From Metaphire vulgaris (taxonomy: Eukaryota > Annelida > Clitellata > Crassiclitellata > Megascolecidae): a stretch of 64,000 nucleotides of DNA. Below the pieces are notes generated by a model that saw only the letters and a list, made by a program, of their open reading frames with translations, ran no database searches and was not told the origin of the DNA. The stretch's first letter is position 1. Each line of letters opens with the position of its first letter. A program made the position numbers and the translations under genes. Below are positions 61,121-64,000 of this stretch, one piece after another. The stretch covers positions 7,025,890 through 7,089,889 of the forward strand of contig CM030845.1 of NCBI GenBank assembly GCA_018105865.1. The letters run 5' to 3'.

Positions 61121-61450
61121 GTAAGCGAATCTACTGTTTGTTTTACTTAAATTCAATCACCTGTATAATACAAGGAAAGGCGAAGAGCGTGCGGTAGGAA
61201 GAGATTGGAGTAGATGGACTTAGATCTGACATGGCCGGAGACTTGCGGCGGCAACAATGAGGAACATTTGGAAACATGTACCAGAATATTCTATTATCGT
61301 TGGCATTGCAAGTCGATACAGTTGTATAGCCAATCGCATTTCACGCACCCAATGTGCTAATGTTGTAATGCTCAATCACTTATGTCTTGCAAGCAAGTTG
61401 AAAAAGGCTATAACATTGATAAAATTGAAATTATGACAGTCATCCTTCGG

Positions 61451-61454
<4 letters not shown>

Positions 61455-61497
<43 letters not shown>

Positions 61498-61600
61498 TAG
61501 CAGTATTGGTGTAGCACATCGTCCTCATCCCATCTCTCCTTCGAATTCCCATAATCATCATCATCATCATCATCATCATCGTCGTCGTCGTCATTATCAG
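61455..61600. repeat. (AT)n and (CAT)n/(CGT)n microsatellites
   Basis: Pure AT array at about 61455-61494 and a CAT/CGT array at about 61555-61595. Confidence 0.93.
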
Positions 61601-62254
61601 TGTTGCTAAAGACAACCAAGATATAATAGCATTCAAACGTCCGCAGGCGACATTGTGGAATTTTGACAACGAATATGGGGGGGGGGGGTGGGCTGAGGGG
61701 AGAGATCGGACCCGACAATGATAATTTCGGTTTCCGTCTGGTCCTGAGCGGCAGCGGGCCTTTACCTTGCCTACCTTGTTAAAGCCTAGCTCGAAAACAG
61801 AGCTCGAAATAATAGAAATTCTTGAATTCGTTAGATACAATGTACAGCAGAAGGCCGTAAATTTCGGATCTTTTGAAATTTGATAGATTAATTATAATTT
61901 GTCTACACCATCAATCCATAGACACGTAACAGTGACACATTAGCGAGATATTTCCACTTGTCTCGACTGTTGCAACTCTATAACTCTGTCGAGACCCTGG
62001 ATCTACTGCTGCTGGCTATTTCGTTGATTCGAAGGCGACGGACCAATTAAAGCAACGTGCCACTATAGCATTTGTCGGCAATCTAATGCCTTCGGCCATT
62101 TGCAGGTATAGTTGCAAAGGCACTGAAATTTCACGTTCCACGCTAAGCTCAACCGGTGAAAGATTCTTTGATGTTCCTTCGGTTAATAGAGGCATTAAGA
62201 TATAAATCTGTCACTGCGTATTCAGATGTGCCATTCGACGGCTTGATTATGAAC
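61601..62254. other. Unassigned region
   Basis: Repeat-poor DNA upstream of the 62255 TATA motif; no gene recognised. Confidence 0.4.
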
Positions 62255-62329
62255 TATAAAAGCGAATATATGACCGCACAGCTGGTCTGAGATACATCGT
62301 AAAAGAGCAAAATGTGCTCAGACGAAGTG
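62255..62329 (+). promoter_or_regulatory. Candidate TATA promoter with short first coding exon
   Basis: TATAAAAG at 62255, then ATG at 62312 reading MCSDEV before a possible donor GTG|GTACGA. The peptide recalls the acidic N-terminus of actins, but no further actin exon is seen in the remaining 1.6 kb. Read through, the ORF stops after 33 codons. Speculative. Confidence 0.2.
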
Positions 62330-63517
62330 GTACGAGTTTATTTGGAAAACGTTTTCACTGTTACGTGCAATCATAAGCAGTTAATCGTTCAAATCATTTT
62401 GTGTAATAAATAATTAAATAGCTTTTTGAAAAAATCTGCGTGATTTCAAGAGGAAGCATTTATTAGCTATAAAGTGCTCTTGACTTCGACTTTCTGTCGT
62501 GCGTATTGCACTATATAAGTTGTCAATTACTGTACAAATGAATCAATAAATACAATTAGCAGCAACAGTACAACAATTTTTGTCAAATCGCTTAAAACAT
62601 TAGTGCTGCAAACAATCCACACCAACGTCGTATGGATTTTTGAGTAATCAGGCCTATATATTATACTGTAGTTCATATGGCAAAGAAGGTCGTTTAAAAT
62701 TGCTTTCCTTCAGCTAAAGTCGAATGAAATGGGACTTTAGTCCATTTGCACCCGTCGCACGAAGCTTCTGCGAATACCCATTCGTAAATCAAGTCCTGCT
62801 GACTGGGCCTAATATGTCAACGAAATTGCGCACGCAAGACAGTCAAGGGTGCAAACTATTACTCATATCCTTCTCACGTCTTGACTTGGGTATTTTTTGG
62901 AGAGGTCATGTCCTTAATGTTGTCGACACGGGTGCTTTTTTGCTGAACAAAATGCTAAAAAGGCCATCTCATCGCTAGATCCTTGCGCTTCTTTGCTTCT
63001 TTGTCGTCCTGAAAAGCGTGACAAGCCAAGATGTCTCATGTTGAGAAATTAGGGCACGACCGTTTTTCTGACCAGGTTTGCGCCACTGCATGAAGGCGGT
63101 ATTCATTTTGCGCAGTTAGTCTAGCAACTATCACTTATCTTTTTTGTAGGCCGCTCCGAAATTTCTCTGACTCAGCACTTTGAAATCTTCAGTGTGCGTC
63201 AAAAGTAGGCCTAGGCCTATTTGGAATGCGTCAAAAAGGTCACAGCTTGCTTCCGTTGTATACAGGTCGTCCATGGAAACGATCGATTTTATCGGTCGTC
63301 GACAAGTGGGGTCATTGGAGGTCAACTCTACACTTACAACTGAACGATCCTAACGTAGACCTATAACGACAAGGCTATAAGCAGGGATGAAGAAAAAAAA
63401 TTAAATTATTGATATAATTAACCAGGTGCCTATAAATCTTTTTGAAATACTCGTTCGGTGCCTTATTTTGACATAATAGACTCGAAAAACAGACTGGAAC
63501 ACGTAGGATAATAGACC

Positions 63518-63519
<2 letters not shown>
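62330..63519. other. Unassigned region
   Basis: One SINE-like tail (GCACTATATAAGTTGTCA near 62510). No supported gene. Confidence 0.4.
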
Positions 63520-63563
<44 letters not shown>

Positions 63564-63762
63564 TAATAATAATAATGACAACATTAATATTATTAATAAT
63601 TAATATATTAATTAATTAATTAATTATGACAGTAGTATGACAGTAGTAATAATAAGACCGGTGATAATAGTAATATTAATATTATTATTAATATATTAAT
63701 ATTAATAAATAAATTAATTAATGATGACAGTAATAATAATACCGGTGATGATGATGATGATG

Positions 63763-63826
<64 letters not shown>

Positions 63827-63885
63827 GGTTTAAAGTGGTTCAGTAGGATTTGTTCTGTGTGAGATTCTCTATGTTAAAAATAACA
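63520..63885. repeat. (TAA)n arrays at a minus-strand SINE tail
   Basis: TAA, TTAA and GATGAT blocks (63520-63825) abut AAGGTTTAAAGTGGTTCAGT and TTCTGTGTGAGATTCTC, the same SINE tail seen at 13285 and 24210. Confidence 0.85.
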
Positions 63886-64000
63886 TCGTACATTTGCAAC
63901 AGGACGTTGTTATTTGCTTCCTTTTATTTTGAAATTTATTAAAATATGTGAGAAGTCTATAGGCTATAGCCCAATTAATATGTGCGGTAACAAGAGCAAA

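Overview
The window is nuclear DNA of a multicellular animal, probably a marine invertebrate. Genes are split by roughly 0.5-4 kb GT-AG introns, and two of them encode SH3-SH2-tyrosine-kinase proteins, an animal-type architecture. Introns and intergenic DNA are packed with SINEs, L2-like LINE relics, trinucleotide microsatellites and short hAT-type elements. I cannot name the species. The 8-mer TAGGCCTA and near variants recur dozens of times and look like a lineage signature.

Three protein-coding genes can be assembled exon by exon. Kinase 1 (+, 4361-18213) and kinase 2 (+, 21714-35353) are head-to-tail Src-type non-receptor tyrosine kinases. Each has ten coding exons with the same intron phases in order (1,2,2,1,1,1,0,1,1). 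Each carries an N-terminal myristoylation-type start, an SH3, an SH2, a kinase domain and a C-terminal tail tyrosine. My exon sums give 496 and 489 residues with frame kept throughout. The third gene (-, 41639-37782) is a five-exon, 268-residue aquaporin placed tail-to-tail with kinase 2. Its two pore motifs read NPS and NPI instead of NPA.

Layout: 1-4340 holds hAT elements and unassigned 5' DNA. 4361-18213 is kinase 1, with decayed extra copies of exons 9 and 10 in its 3' part. 18214-21713 is intergenic. 21714-35353 is kinase 2, with two larger hAT elements, an L2 3' end and a 5S-rRNA-derived SINE in introns. 35354-37781 is the tail-to-tail spacer. 37782-41639 is the aquaporin. 41640-63996 is gene-poor and repeat-rich, with LINE and hAT relics, many MITEs, two nested MITE pairs and a 34-bp minisatellite at 59835-60597. 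Two TATA-containing stretches near 61046 and 62255 are weak promoter candidates at the right edge.

The kinases are expected to work at the inner face of the plasma membrane as signalling tyrosine kinases regulated by SH2/SH3 clamping and tail phosphorylation; this is inferred from the family. The aquaporin is an integral membrane channel with no evident functional link to them. The most interesting items are the altered ATP-lysine motif of kinase 2, the decayed exon duplicates in kinase 1, the unusual aquaporin pore motifs with a MITE 3 bp inside its first intron, two SINEs sharing a central domain behind different Pol III heads, and a dense set of hAT-type insertions, 22 of which keep perfect 8-bp target duplications.
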